Assembly: GCA_963837515.1 (NCBI GenBank) | Contig: CAWINT010000006.1 | Span: 682,001-746,000 of the forward strand | Source: RYN-230 sp963837515 | GTDB taxonomy: Bacteria; Actinomycetota; Actinomycetes; Streptosporangiales; Streptosporangiaceae | Reading direction: 5' to 3' | DNA: 64,000 nucleotides | In this document: piece after piece, positions 17,820 to 26,274 of the stretch | How positions within the stretch are numbered: position 1 is the stretch's first letter | Layout: every line of letters begins with the position of its first letter | Notes under the pieces: generated by a model | Seen by the model: only the letters and a program-made list of their open reading frames with translations | What the model was told of the DNA's origin: nothing | Database searches by the model: none | Translations under genes and position numbers: made by a program

Positions 17820-17960
17820 CCCCTCGGAGATGTCTTCTGCCAGCCGATGACTTCGATCGTATCGGCCGGAGAATACATCCCCGCTCCCCCGGGGCTCGAA
17901 GCGGTCGAGCCGCCCCAGGCGAGAGCGCGGTCCACAGTCGGTGACAACCACGCCGTGTGC

Positions 17961-17986
17961 AACAGGGCACCTGGCGGCTTAATTCC
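17961..17986 (-). promoter_or_regulatory. SigR-dependent autoregulatory promoter of sigR-rsrA
   Basis: Reading leftward, GGAAT (17986-17982), an 18-base spacer and GTT (17963-17961, continuing GTTGC) match the SigR consensus GGAAT-N18/19-GTT exactly. Transcription would begin near 17954, leaving about 135 untranslated bases before GTG 17819, or only 2-3 bases before the alternative GTG 17951. The 17820-18196 gap otherwise holds only the start region of the divergent methyltransferase gene. Confidence 0.75.
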
Positions 17987-18196
17987 GGCCGGGCGGCCCC
18001 GATGACCCCCGGCGCCGGGAGAGAATCCGGAAACAGCGTGACGTGCCCGTCAGGTCAGGTGAGGTCCGCACATGGCGGGGAACATCACAGGAAGAGGGAC
18101 TGCGCGAGCACGGGTCTTCGCGCCGCAGCACCGTGCTCCCGCCACACTGGCGGGCGCCGAACCGGGTGTGCGCAGTCCGGGCTGGATGGAGTCAAC

Positions 18197-19078
18197 GTGG
18201 CGGCACGGACGACGAGCCCGCTCGCTGTTCTGGGATCGAGTTCGCTCACGGCGTACTGGCGTTTCCACCGGGCCGTGGCCGCGGCCCAGTTGCAGGCATG
18301 GCTGCCGCCGGGGCCCGGGATCCTGGTCGATATCTCCGGTCCGCAGGCCACCTCGGCCGAGCAGGCCACCGCCTCCGGCTGCGCCGTGGTCCGGGTCGTG
18401 CCGCAACTGCCGGGCTACCCGCAGCCGGTGGCACCGCCCCGGCCGTGGCGCAGCCGGCCGCGTCATTCCGGGCCCCGGCCGCTCCGGGACCCCGGCCAGC
18501 TCGTCTCCGTGGTGGCCGATCCGGCCAGCCTCGGCTTCCTGGCCGACGCCTCGGTGGACGGCGTGATCGCGGACGACGGCGCGCTGTCCCGGTACCTGAT
18601 GAGCGAGGACGTGGCCGCCGAGATCAGCCGGGTGCTGCGCCCCGGCGGGCAGTTGCTGGCCTGCGTGGACTCACTGGTCCTGGGCATGTCGATCCTGGCC
18701 GAGCAGCACCACTGGGCCGAGCTCAGCGACCTGCCGCACTGCGAGGTGGTGCTGGTGCCCTGGCCGGACGGGCGGATCACCCGGTGTTTCGGCCCGGAGC
18801 AACTGGCCGATCTGCTCCGCGAGGCCGGGCTGGAGGTCAGCTGGATCCGGCCGCGGACCGTGCTGTCGCCGTCCATGGTCGATCACGTGCTGCGCCGCGA
18901 CCCAGGGGCCATCTCCCGGCTGGTCCGGGCGGAACTGGCGGCCGGGACCGAGGATGACGCGCCGTGGGCCGCCGTCGGCAACGGCCAGCCGCCGCCGGCC
19001 CTCGGCGACACCGGCGCCGACGGCAACGAGTCGTTCGGCATCTTCCTCATCGCCGCGGCCCGCAAGCCGGCCCGCTGA
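18197..19078 (+). CDS. SAM-dependent methyltransferase-like protein
   Basis: 293 residues from GTG 18197, which follows GGATGGAG. A weak Rossmann methyltransferase pattern is visible: PPGPGILVDISGPQ as motif I (without the classical GxGxG), then DGVIADDGALSRYLM and the well-kept RVLRPGGQLLACVDSLVLGM after strand 5. The loose motif I leaves cofactor use uncertain. It is divergent from sigR; Rv3222c occupies a similar place in M. tuberculosis but I cannot confirm orthology. Substrate unknown. Confidence 0.65.
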   Translation: MAARTTSPLAVLGSSSLTAYWRFHRAVAAAQLQAWLPPGPGILVDISGPQATSAEQATASGCAVVRVVPQLPGYPQPVAPPRPWRSRPRHSGPRPLRDPGQLVSVVADPASLGFLADASVDGVIADDGALSRYLMSEDVAAEISRVLRPGGQLLACVDSLVLGMSILAEQHHWAELSDLPHCEVVLVPWPDGRITRCFGPEQLADLLREAGLEVSWIRPRTVLSPSMVDHVLRRDPGAISRLVRAELAAGTEDDAPWAAVGNGQPPPALGDTGADGNESFGIFLIAAARKPAR

Positions 19079-19095
19079 ATGCCGCCGGGCGGACG

Positions 19096-19962
19096 TCAGA
19101 ACAGTGCCGCGGCCGCTTCCCCGTCCCCGGCCACCGGCTCGATGAGCTGCGGGCCGTTGTTCCGGACCGAGTTGACCTCGGTGGACACCGGATAGGACGC
19201 GAGGTGGGCGGTGACCGCCGGGGCCAGCAGGGCATGCAGCGCCCCGGCGTCCGTGGTGGCCGGGTCGAGCCAGTCGGCCCACCGCGCCGGGTCGATCACC
19301 ATCGGCATCCGGTCGTGGATCTGGCCGACCTCGTCCGCCGCCTGCGTGGTGATGATCGTCGCCGTCCACAGCCAATCGCCGGGGTCCTCATCCGGCCGGG
19401 ACCGGTCCCGCCACAGCTCATACAGCCCGGCAAAGGCCAGCACCCCGCCGTCGGCCCGGTGGATGAAGTACGGCTGCTTACGCGGGTGCGCCGGGTCCCC
19501 CACCTTCATCCACTCGTAGTAGCCATCCGCCGGGATCAGGCACCGGTGCCGGGCGAAGGCGCGGCGGAAGGCCGGTTTGCTGGCCACCGTCTCGGCCCGG
19601 GCGTTGATCATCCGGCTGCCGATGGAGACGTCCTTGGCCCAGGATGGCACCAGGCCCCAGCGGACCACCCGCAGTTCCCGGGCCGCCGCCCCGTTCCCGG
19701 CCAGGTCTCCCGCGGCCGCCCCGTTCCCGGCCAGGTCTCCCCCGGCCGCCCCGGGCCGCGTCTCCTGCGGCGCGCCGTCCTGCGGCGGCTGCTCCCGCGG
19801 CGCGCCCCCGGCCGGCGGCTCCTGCTCGATCACCGCGTAGATACGCCTGGTCGGCGCCACGTTGTAGTCCGGCTGGAGCGGCTCCTCGGTGCGGTCCCGC
19901 TGCACCTCGAACTCTTCCAGAAGCTCAGCGCGCTTCCGGGCCGATGCGAACCGGCCGCACAT
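19096..19962 (-). CDS. SRAP domain protein (HMCES/YedK), abasic-site DNA crosslinker
   Basis: 288 residues starting MCGRFASARKRAELLEEFEV (ATG 19962), so Cys2 becomes the N-terminal nucleophile after Met removal. Conserved blocks are PDYNVAPTRR, RWGLVPSWAKD, INARAETVASKPAFRRAF, PADGYYEW (active-site Glu), and IHDRMPMVI (His). SRAP proteins form a thiazolidine crosslink to abasic sites in single-stranded DNA. About 40 residues between PPAG and RELRVVRWG are a low-complexity insertion built on a 30-bp tandem repeat. Placement before aroA matches Rv3226c. Confidence 0.93.
   Translation of the reverse strand: MCGRFASARKRAELLEEFEVQRDRTEEPLQPDYNVAPTRRIYAVIEQEPPAGGAPREQPPQDGAPQETRPGAAGGDLAGNGAAAGDLAGNGAAARELRVVRWGLVPSWAKDVSIGSRMINARAETVASKPAFRRAFARHRCLIPADGYYEWMKVGDPAHPRKQPYFIHRADGGVLAFAGLYELWRDRSRPDEDPGDWLWTATIITTQAADEVGQIHDRMPMVIDPARWADWLDPATTDAGALHALLAPAVTAHLASYPVSTEVNSVRNNGPQLIEPVAGDGEAAAALF
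19686..19753. repeat. 30-bp tandem repeat inside the SRAP gene
   Basis: Two full copies (19686-19715, 19716-19745) plus 8 bases of a third, differing by one base. The 30-bp period keeps the frame and encodes a duplicated GGDLAGNGAA-type decapeptide in a surface loop of the SRAP protein. Confidence 0.85.
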
Positions 19963-20107
19963 CACCTCACCTGCCTTCCGCTTGCGGCACTGCCGCCGCA
20001 GCCCGGATCCGGGCAGAAAGCCGCGGCACCGGATCCGGACAGAAAGCAGGGTACCCACCACCGCCGACACTTCCCGGCCCGGCCAGGGCACCCATTACGC
20101 TCACAGC

Positions 20108-21463
20108 ATGGATCAACCGCAGGCGCAACGCGGCGCCCCGCCGCCCTGGGCGGCCCCGGCCGCGCCCGGCCCAGTGCGCGCCACGGTCCGGCTGCCCGGC
20201 TCGAAGTCGATGACCAACCGGGCCCTGGTACTGGCCGCGCTGGCCCCCGGGCCGGCCGAGATCACCGGGCCGCTGCGGGCCCGGGACTCGCTGCTGATGG
20301 CCGGGGCGCTGCGCTCGCTCGGCGCGGCCGTGGACACCGGCGCCGACCGCGCCTGGCGGGTGATCCCCGGCTGGTCCGCCGCGGACACCGCCGTGGACGT
20401 GGGTAACGCCGGCACCGTGATGCGGTTCGTCCCCCCGGTCGCGGCGCTGTCCCGGGTGGCGGTGCGGTTCCACGGCGACCCCCGGGCCGCGCAACGCCCC
20501 GTCGGCGCGATCATCGACGCGCTGCGGGGGATCGGCGCCCGCATCGACGACGGCGGGCGCGGGGCCATCCCGTTCACCGTGCACGGCACCGGCACGCTGC
20601 CCGGCGGCTTGGTCACCGTGGACGCCTCCGCCTCCTCCCAGCTGGTGTCCGGGTTGCTGCTGGCCGCGCCGCGCTACGAGAAAGGCCTGGAGGTCAGGCA
20701 CCGGGGGCCCCGGGCCCCCTCCGCGCCGCACATCGCGATGACCGTGCGGATGCTCCGGGACGCGGGGGCCACGGTCGAGACGGCCACGTCCGCCGCCGGT
20801 GCGGGGGAACCCGGCGCCCCGGACGGCGCTGCGGGCCCGGACACCTGGTTCGTGCACCCGGGCGGGCTCACCAGCCACGCGATCGCCGTTGAGCCAGACC
20901 TGGTCAATGCGGCGCCGTTTCTCGCGGCGGCGCTGGTCACCGGGGGCAGCGTGACCATCAGGGACTGGCCCGCGGTCACCACGCAGCCGGCCCGCCAGAT
21001 CCTGGAGGTGTTCGGCGCGCTCGGGGCCAGCTGGGTATCCGGGCCGGACGGGCTGACGCTCACCGGCACCGGCCGGATCCGCGGGATCACCGTGGACCTC
21101 GCGGACGTGAGCGAGATCTCGCTGGTGGTCAGTGCGCTCGCGGCGCTGGCCGACGGGCCGTCGGTACTGACCGGGATCGGGCATCAGCGGCTGCAGGAGA
21201 CCGACCGGCTGGCCGCGCTGGCCACCGAGATCAACGCCCTCGGCGGGGACGTCGCCGAGCGGCCGGACGGGCTGCAGATCCGGCCACGGCCGCTGCGGGC
21301 CACCCGGCCGGTCGCCAGCTACGACGATCACCGGATGGTCATGGCCGCCGCGGTGCTCGGCCTGGTGGTGCCGGGCCTGCGGGTGGCAGGCGCGTCCACC
21401 GTGGGCAAGACGTTCCCGGAGTTCCCCGCCAGCTGGGCGGCGATGCTGGAGCGCTCTCTCTGA
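20108..21463 (+). CDS. aroA: AroA, 3-phosphoshikimate 1-carboxyvinyltransferase (EPSP synthase)
   Basis: 451-residue cytoplasmic enzyme of the shikimate pathway, joining shikimate-3-phosphate and phosphoenolpyruvate. ATG 20108 gives MDQPQAQRG, then the substrate-binding LPGSKSMTNRALVLAAL, GNAGTVMRFVPPVAAL (PEP/glyphosate loop), ASASSQLVSGLLLAAPRY, GHQRLQETDRLAALATEI and DDHRMVMAAAVLGL blocks, all intact. Divergent from SRAP and overlapping rsgA by 4 bases. The same order occurs as Rv3226c-Rv3227-Rv3228. Confidence 0.97.
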   Translation: MDQPQAQRGAPPPWAAPAAPGPVRATVRLPGSKSMTNRALVLAALAPGPAEITGPLRARDSLLMAGALRSLGAAVDTGADRAWRVIPGWSAADTAVDVGNAGTVMRFVPPVAALSRVAVRFHGDPRAAQRPVGAIIDALRGIGARIDDGGRGAIPFTVHGTGTLPGGLVTVDASASSQLVSGLLLAAPRYEKGLEVRHRGPRAPSAPHIAMTVRMLRDAGATVETATSAAGAGEPGAPDGAAGPDTWFVHPGGLTSHAIAVEPDLVNAAPFLAAALVTGGSVTIRDWPAVTTQPARQILEVFGALGASWVSGPDGLTLTGTGRIRGITVDLADVSEISLVVSALAALADGPSVLTGIGHQRLQETDRLAALATEINALGGDVAERPDGLQIRPRPLRATRPVASYDDHRMVMAAAVLGLVVPGLRVAGASTVGKTFPEFPASWAAMLERSL

Positions 21464-22470
21464 ACCGCCGCCCGTCCTACGAACGACTGGACGAGGACGA
21501 CGTCCGGATCCGGCCGGGACGCGGGTCCCGGCCGCGGACCCGGCGCCGGCCCGCGCACGAGGACGCGCCCGAGGCGTTCGTCGCCGCGGTGGACCGCGGC
21601 CGCTACGGATGCCTGATCGGCGACCGGCCGGTGACCGCGATGCGGGCCCGTGAGCTGGGCCGGCACAGCGTCGTGGTCGGTGACCGCGTGGCGCTGGCCG
21701 GGGACACCTCCGGCGCCCCCGGCACGCTGGCCCGGGTGGTGCGGGTCTTTCCGCGCACCTCGGTACTGCGCCGCAGCGCCGACGACACCGACCCGGTCGA
21801 GCGGGTGATCGTCGCCAACGCCGACCAACTGGTCATCGTGACCGCGCTGGCCAGCCCGCCGCCCCGGCCGCGGCTCATCGACCGGTTCCTGGTCGCCGCT
21901 TACGACGCCGGGCTGGACCCGCTGCTCTGCCTGACCAAGGCCGATCTGGCGGACGCCGCGCCCATCGCGGAACTCTACGGGCCGCTCGGCACCCCGTACG
22001 TGACGCTGGGCCAGCCGCTGACCGACGCCCGGCTCCGGCCATTGCGCGAGGCGCTGCAGGGCCGGGTCAGCGTCCTGGTCGGGCACTCCGGGGTGGGCAA
22101 GTCCACGCTGGTCAACGCGCTGATACCGGGTGCGGACCGGGCGGTGGGGACGGTGAGCCCGGTGACCGGCCGGGGCCGGCACACCTCCTCGTCCGCGGTG
22201 GCGCTGCCGCTGCCGGGCGCGGGCTGGCTCATCGACACCCCAGGACTGCGCTCGTTCGGCCTGGCCCACGTCGCGCCGGAGCGGGTGGTGCGGGCCTTCC
22301 CCGACCTGGCACCCGGCACGGCGGCCTGCCCGCCGGGCTGCACCCACCTGGAACCGGACTGCGCGCTGGACGAGTGGGTTCACGACCGGGGCGGGGACGC
22401 CCGCCTGGTGCGGCGGCTCGACTCGCTGCGCCGCCTGCTGCGCAGCCGGGAGGGCGACGAGCCGTCCTGA
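21460..22470 (+). CDS. rsgA: RsgA, small-subunit ribosome biogenesis GTPase (probable CTG start)
   Basis: Circularly permuted GTPase: OB-fold N-terminus, then G4 (CLTKADLAD), G1 (GHSGVGKSTLVNAL), G2 (GRGRHTSSS), G3 (DTPGLRSFG) and a C-terminal zinc finger (CPPGCTHLEPDC). It matures the 30S subunit. The first ATG/GTG-type codon, GTG 21589, would cut off a segment conserved in actinobacterial RsgA (DEDDVRIRPGRGSRPRT). The frame upstream contains no ATG, GTG or TTG, but CTG 21460 overlaps the aroA stop (CTGA) and has GGAG eight bases in front. I therefore annotate 336 residues from CTG, translationally coupled to aroA. Confidence 0.85.
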   Translation: MNRRPSYERLDEDDVRIRPGRGSRPRTRRRPAHEDAPEAFVAAVDRGRYGCLIGDRPVTAMRARELGRHSVVVGDRVALAGDTSGAPGTLARVVRVFPRTSVLRRSADDTDPVERVIVANADQLVIVTALASPPPRPRLIDRFLVAAYDAGLDPLLCLTKADLADAAPIAELYGPLGTPYVTLGQPLTDARLRPLREALQGRVSVLVGHSGVGKSTLVNALIPGADRAVGTVSPVTGRGRHTSSSAVALPLPGAGWLIDTPGLRSFGLAHVAPERVVRAFPDLAPGTAACPPGCTHLEPDCALDEWVHDRGGDARLVRRLDSLRRLLRSREGDEPS

Positions 22471-22541
22471 GCCGCTGCCCCGCGCCCGTCGCCGGCCGCA
22501 CCCATGGCCGGGTGGGGGGCTGATCGGATACCGTTCGCGCC

Positions 22542-23336
22542 ATGGCGGGATACGACGACGACCTTCGTTTCGCCCACGTCCTCGCCGACGCGGCCGACGA
22601 CATCACGACGCGCCGGTTCCGGGCGCAGGACCTGCATGTCGAGGCGAAACCGGACCTCACCCCGGTGACCGACGCGGACAAGGCCGTGGAAGAGTCACTG
22701 CGTAACGTGCTGCGCCGGTCGCGGCCCCGCGACGCGGTGCTGGGCGAGGAGTTCGGCCGGGACGGGGGCGGCCCGCGGTGCTGGGTGATCGACCCGATCG
22801 ACGGAACCAAGAACTACGTCCGCGGCGTCCCGGTGTGGGCCACGCTGATCGGCCTGATGGACCGGGACCGGGTGGTGATGGGCGTGGTCTCGGCCCCGTT
22901 GCTCGGCCGCCGCTGGTGGGCGGCGAGCGGGAACGGCGCCTGGACCGGGCGCGGGCTCACCAAGGCCGCCCGCTGCCGGGTGTCGGACGTGTCCCGCATC
23001 GAGGACGCGTCGTTCTCCTATTCCTCGCTGTCCGGCTGGGCGGACAGCGGGGTGCTGGACGGCTTCCTGGCGCTGGGCCAGTCGGCCTGGCGGAGCCGCG
23101 CCTACGGCGATTTCTGGTCGCATGTGCTGGTGGCCGAGGGCGCGGTGGACTTCTCCGCCGAGCCGGAGGTGTCGCTGTGGGACCTGGCCGCGCTGCAGAT
23201 CATCGTCGAGGAGGCGGGCGGGACGTTCACCGACCTCAGCGGCCGCGCCACGCCCGACGGCGGCAGCGTGGTCTGCAGCAATGGGCGGCTGCACGCCGAG
23301 GTGCTCCGGCACCTGGACGCTCCGCCATCCGGCTGA
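22542..23336 (+). CDS. hisN: HisN-type histidinol-phosphatase, inositol monophosphatase family
   Basis: 264-residue Mg-dependent phosphatase. Metal ligands lie in DAVLGEEFG (Glu69/70) and WVIDPIDGTKNYVRG (Asp84, Asp87), and the late SLWDLAALQIIVEEAGG holds the third Asp. The N-terminal DLRFAHVLADAADDITTRRF and the FxYSSLSGW segment fit actinobacterial HisN, which completes histidinol synthesis, better than inositol or CysQ phosphatases. It sits 71 bases after rsgA and may share its transcript. Confidence 0.82.
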   Translation: MAGYDDDLRFAHVLADAADDITTRRFRAQDLHVEAKPDLTPVTDADKAVEESLRNVLRRSRPRDAVLGEEFGRDGGGPRCWVIDPIDGTKNYVRGVPVWATLIGLMDRDRVVMGVVSAPLLGRRWWAASGNGAWTGRGLTKAARCRVSDVSRIEDASFSYSSLSGWADSGVLDGFLALGQSAWRSRAYGDFWSHVLVAEGAVDFSAEPEVSLWDLAALQIIVEEAGGTFTDLSGRATPDGGSVVCSNGRLHAEVLRHLDAPPSG

Positions 23337-23507
23337 TCCGGCCCGGCGTGATCCCCACCTGCCCGGGGGGTTGCTCTCCCGGGGGCAAGCGCGGATGCTG
23401 GAGTGAATGCGTGTCACAAGGGCACAAGCACGCGCTGTCCAGCTGAGCCGCCGGCCCCGCCGTAGTGCGGTGCGGCGTCTCCCAGCCGCCCCAGGGAGTG
23501 ATCGATC

Positions 23508-23921
23508 GTGAAGGTGCGAGACGGCATGACCAGCCTGGTGCTCATCATTGGCCCCGCGCACACGCTGCGCGAAGCGGCCCGGCTGATGTCGGCCCGGCGG
23601 GTGGGCGCCGCCGTGGTGATCGACGATCAGCACGCCGGGGTGGGCATCCTGACCGAACGGGACGTCCTGGATTCCCTGGCCGCGGGCCAGGACCCGGACG
23701 CCGAACTGGTGGCGCAGCACCGCACCGTGGACGTGGTGTTCGCTTCCCCGGACTGGACGCTGCAGCAGGCGGCGGAGACGATGGTGCGGTCCGGGTTCCG
23801 GCACCTGGTGGTGGTCGAGGGCAACGAGGTCACCGGTCTGCTGTCCATGCGCGACATCGTCCGGGTCTGGGCGGACACATCCGCCAGGGTCGCCGGGGCA
23901 CCCGCGGCCGCACCAGCCTAA
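23508..23921 (+). CDS. Two-CBS-domain protein
   Basis: 137 residues: two CBS domains (about 1-60 and 68-128) forming one Bateman module. Each ends with a nucleotide-contact motif, GVGILTERDVLDSLA and VTGLLSMRDIVRVWA. Such orphan proteins bind AMP/ATP or similar and are often stress or dormancy induced. GTG 23508 is the start. A second, unlinked CBS-pair protein lies at 36374. Confidence 0.88.
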   Translation: MKVRDGMTSLVLIIGPAHTLREAARLMSARRVGAAVVIDDQHAGVGILTERDVLDSLAAGQDPDAELVAQHRTVDVVFASPDWTLQQAAETMVRSGFRHLVVVEGNEVTGLLSMRDIVRVWADTSARVAGAPAAAPA

Positions 23922-24019
23922 CGGCCGCCCCGGGGCGCTCCCCCGCCCCGGGGCCGGGTGCCCCGGGCGAGTGCCGGCGGCCGCCGTCCCGCGCTGCCCG
24001 GGGCACCCGGCTCACCGGT

Positions 24020-24111
24020 CCGGGCGGGCCGGGCGGGCCGGGCGGGCCGGGCGGGCCCGGGCGGGGCCGGGCGGGCCGGGCGGGCCGGGCGGGCCGGGCG
24101 GGCGGGCCGGG
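24020..24111. repeat. GGGCGGGCC-type tandem repeat
   Basis: About ten units of the 9-base GGGCGGGCC pattern, slightly degenerate in the middle (24055-24070), in the gap between the CBS gene and the SDR gene. The G strand has many G3 runs and could form a G-quadruplex. It lies roughly 60 bases before the SDR start. The rest of 23922-24172 shows nothing else. Confidence 0.85.
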
Positions 24112-24172
24112 AGCCAGCGCTCCGGACCAGCCCGGATGGGGCGGCATCCGGCGCCCATGAGACGGTGTACGC

Positions 24173-24973
24173 ATGCGGCTCCGGGGCGCGGTCGCGCTGG
24201 TCACCGGCGGGTCGTCCGGGATCGGCGCCGCCACCGCCCGGTGCCTGGCCGCCGCCGGCGCCCGGCTGCTGATCGCTGGACGGGACCCGCGGCGGCTGGA
24301 CGCGGTGGCCCGGGAGACAGGCGGCCTGGCCGTCGAAGCCGACCTGTGCGCCCCGGACGGCCCGGCCGAACTGGCCGAGGCGGCGCTGGCCATGGCCGGG
24401 AAACTGCCCGGTGGCAGCGCCGAGGAGCTGGGCGGCGACGGCATCGACATCCTGGTCAACAACGCCGGGGTCGGCTGGTGCGGGCCGCTGCCCGAGATGG
24501 ACGCCAGCAAGATCGCTGAGATCCTGGCCGTCAACCTGGCCGCTCCTATCGAGCTGACCAGGCGGCTGCTGCCCGAGATGACCGCCCGGGGCCGCGGCCG
24601 GATCGTTTTCGTCTCCTCCATCGCCGGTGCCACCGCCGTGCCCGGCGAGGCGGTGTACTCGGCGGCCAAGGCCGGGCTGGGTTCCTTCGCCGAGTGCCTC
24701 GGGCGCGAACTGCAGGGTTCCGGGGTGCGGGTGTCCGTCGTGGTGCCGGGTGTGATCAACACGCCGTTCTTCGACCGCCGTGGCCACCCCTACGGCCGGA
24801 GGCTGCCGGTGCCGCTGCCGGCCGAACGGGCCGCCGAGGCGATCAGGCTCGCGCTCGAGCGGGACCGGCCGGAGGTATACGTGCCGGGCTGGATGCGGCT
24901 GCCCGCCCGGCTGCACGGCGCGGCCCCCCGGCTGTTCGGGTCGCTGGCGATGTGGTTTGGCCACCACGGTTGA
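24173..24973 (+). CDS. Short-chain dehydrogenase/reductase
   Basis: 266 residues, classical SDR. The NAD(P) motif TGGSSGIG is at about 11-18, NNAG follows (LVNNAGVGW), and the catalytic triad is SSIAGATAVPGEAVYSAAKAG (Ser...Tyr-x3-Lys). The tail after 210 (RPEVYVPGWMRLPARLHG) resembles SDRs acting on lipid or acyl substrates at the membrane. Basic residue after the glycine motif (AGRDPRR) suggests NADP(H). Substrate unknown; no operon. Confidence 0.9.
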   Translation: MRLRGAVALVTGGSSGIGAATARCLAAAGARLLIAGRDPRRLDAVARETGGLAVEADLCAPDGPAELAEAALAMAGKLPGGSAEELGGDGIDILVNNAGVGWCGPLPEMDASKIAEILAVNLAAPIELTRRLLPEMTARGRGRIVFVSSIAGATAVPGEAVYSAAKAGLGSFAECLGRELQGSGVRVSVVVPGVINTPFFDRRGHPYGRRLPVPLPAERAAEAIRLALERDRPEVYVPGWMRLPARLHGAAPRLFGSLAMWFGHHG

Positions 24974-25043
24974 GGTGAATGAGCGGGCGCAGTATACGGG
25001 CCCGGCATAACTATGCAGCGATGAATTTCTCTATGCATAAATG

Positions 25044-25082
25044 AGGGCCCTGTGCGCCTCCCCAGCCGGGCACACAGGGCCC
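25044..25082. terminator. Stem-loop after the SDR gene
   Basis: Perfect 10-bp stem GGGCCCTGTG/CACAGGGCCC with a 19-base loop, 70 bases downstream of the SDR stop. The following stretch to 25368 has no convincing gene; it carries an AT-rich patch at 25003-25043 and the 19-bp repeats listed next. Confidence 0.55.
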
Positions 25083-25220
25083 CCTACCCCCCGAGCTGGC
25101 CCTACGACCGGGGTAAATATCGCCCGCCGAAGGCCATCACTGCCCAGTTCATCACGTTCGGGCGAATTTCGACAAGGCCTGAAGTCACTTTTTGGCGCCA
25201 AGCCAGCCAAGAGACTGCTA

Positions 25221-25277
25221 ATGTTCGCCCCTCGTCGTTATGTTCGCCTCTCGTCGTAATGTTCGCCTCTCGTCGTA
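25221..25277. repeat. Three tandem 19-bp repeats upstream of ctaG-like gene
   Basis: Unit ATGTTCGCCTCTCGTCGTA, copies at 25221-25239 (two mismatches), 25240-25258 and 25259-25277, then a diverged fourth. They end about 90 bases before the next start and may be a repeated operator or slippage product. Function unknown. Confidence 0.85.
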
Positions 25278-25368
25278 ATGTCTGCTCCTCGTCCGGGCGG
25301 GGAGGCACGCGGCGACCGCGGCCGCTGCGGACGTCCGATGCTGGCGGGCGGCGCGGCGGAGCGGCAAG

Positions 25369-26274
25369 ATGGTCCCCGCAACGCAGACCAGACGCGAGGA
25401 ACGGGCGGAACAGCGCGCAGTGAGCAACTCGGGCACGACGTCAGGAGGTCCGGCCGGGGCGGCCGGGGGTACGGGCCGGCCGTGGCGCCGGGGGCTGGCC
25501 GCGTGCGCCGTGGTGCTGGCGGTCGCCTGCCTGGTCCCTCCGGTCTCGGCGCTGGCCGGGCGCTACGTGTTCGCGCAGACCGTCCAGTTCGCGGTGTTCG
25601 CCATGGTCATCCCGGCGCTGCTGGTGCTGAGCAGGATATGGCAGCGGCCCAGCCTGACGGCCCAGCCCGGCCAGCGCGGCCAGCCGGGGCGGCCGGGCCA
25701 GCCGGGGCGGCCGGCGGAGTCCGGCCCGCGGCCGCCGTCGTTCCTGCGGTCTGTGGCGGTCCTGGTAGCGTTCGGCCTGGTGGTGGTGTTCTGGCGGCTG
25801 CCCGTGATCGTGGACGCGATCGCCCGGCACCAGGCCCTGACCGTCGCGGAACTGGTCACCCTGCTGGCCGCCGGAGCCGCCCTCTGGCTGGAGATCGTGG
25901 CCGTCCCGGTGCAGCCGCGCAGCCGGGACCTGGCCCGCGCCGTCATCGCCGCGATCGCGATGTGGCTGATCTGGGTGATCGCCTACATCCTGGGTTTCGC
26001 CAACCATGGGGTCTTCCACGCCTTCCGCTACGCTCCGGGTGGCCCGCTCAGCGCCGTCGGGGATCAGGAACTGGCCACCGGGGTGATGTGGCTGGTAGCG
26101 GGGGTGTGCTTCCTGCCGGTGATCTTCACTGCGGCCCTCCGCTGGACCCGGGACAGCGATGACGTGGACGCCGAGCTGGACCGGGCGGCCGGGGCGGCCG
26201 CGCTGCCCGCGGTCCGGGGCTGGGGCCAGCCGCGGCGCGGCCGGGCGCGCTCAGCCGGAGGCCCCGCCCGCTGA
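25369..26274 (+). CDS. CtaG-like cytochrome c oxidase assembly membrane protein
   Basis: 301 residues with seven membrane helices, including VFAQTVQFAVFAMVIPALLV, LVVVFWRLPVIVDAIARH, VAELVTLLAAGAALWLEI, WLIWVIAYILGFANHGVF and MWLVAGVCFLPVIFTAAL, the caa3-type CtaG/YppC-like pattern with conserved His and Pro. Family members help insert copper into cytochrome oxidase. ATG 25369 is used; GTG 25420 is possible. A Pro/Gly/Arg-rich loop near residue 100-120 is repeat-derived. No oxidase genes are adjacent. Confidence 0.78.
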   Translation: MVPATQTRREERAEQRAVSNSGTTSGGPAGAAGGTGRPWRRGLAACAVVLAVACLVPPVSALAGRYVFAQTVQFAVFAMVIPALLVLSRIWQRPSLTAQPGQRGQPGRPGQPGRPAESGPRPPSFLRSVAVLVAFGLVVVFWRLPVIVDAIARHQALTVAELVTLLAAGAALWLEIVAVPVQPRSRDLARAVIAAIAMWLIWVIAYILGFANHGVFHAFRYAPGGPLSAVGDQELATGVMWLVAGVCFLPVIFTAALRWTRDSDDVDAELDRAAGAAALPAVRGWGQPRRGRARSAGGPAR

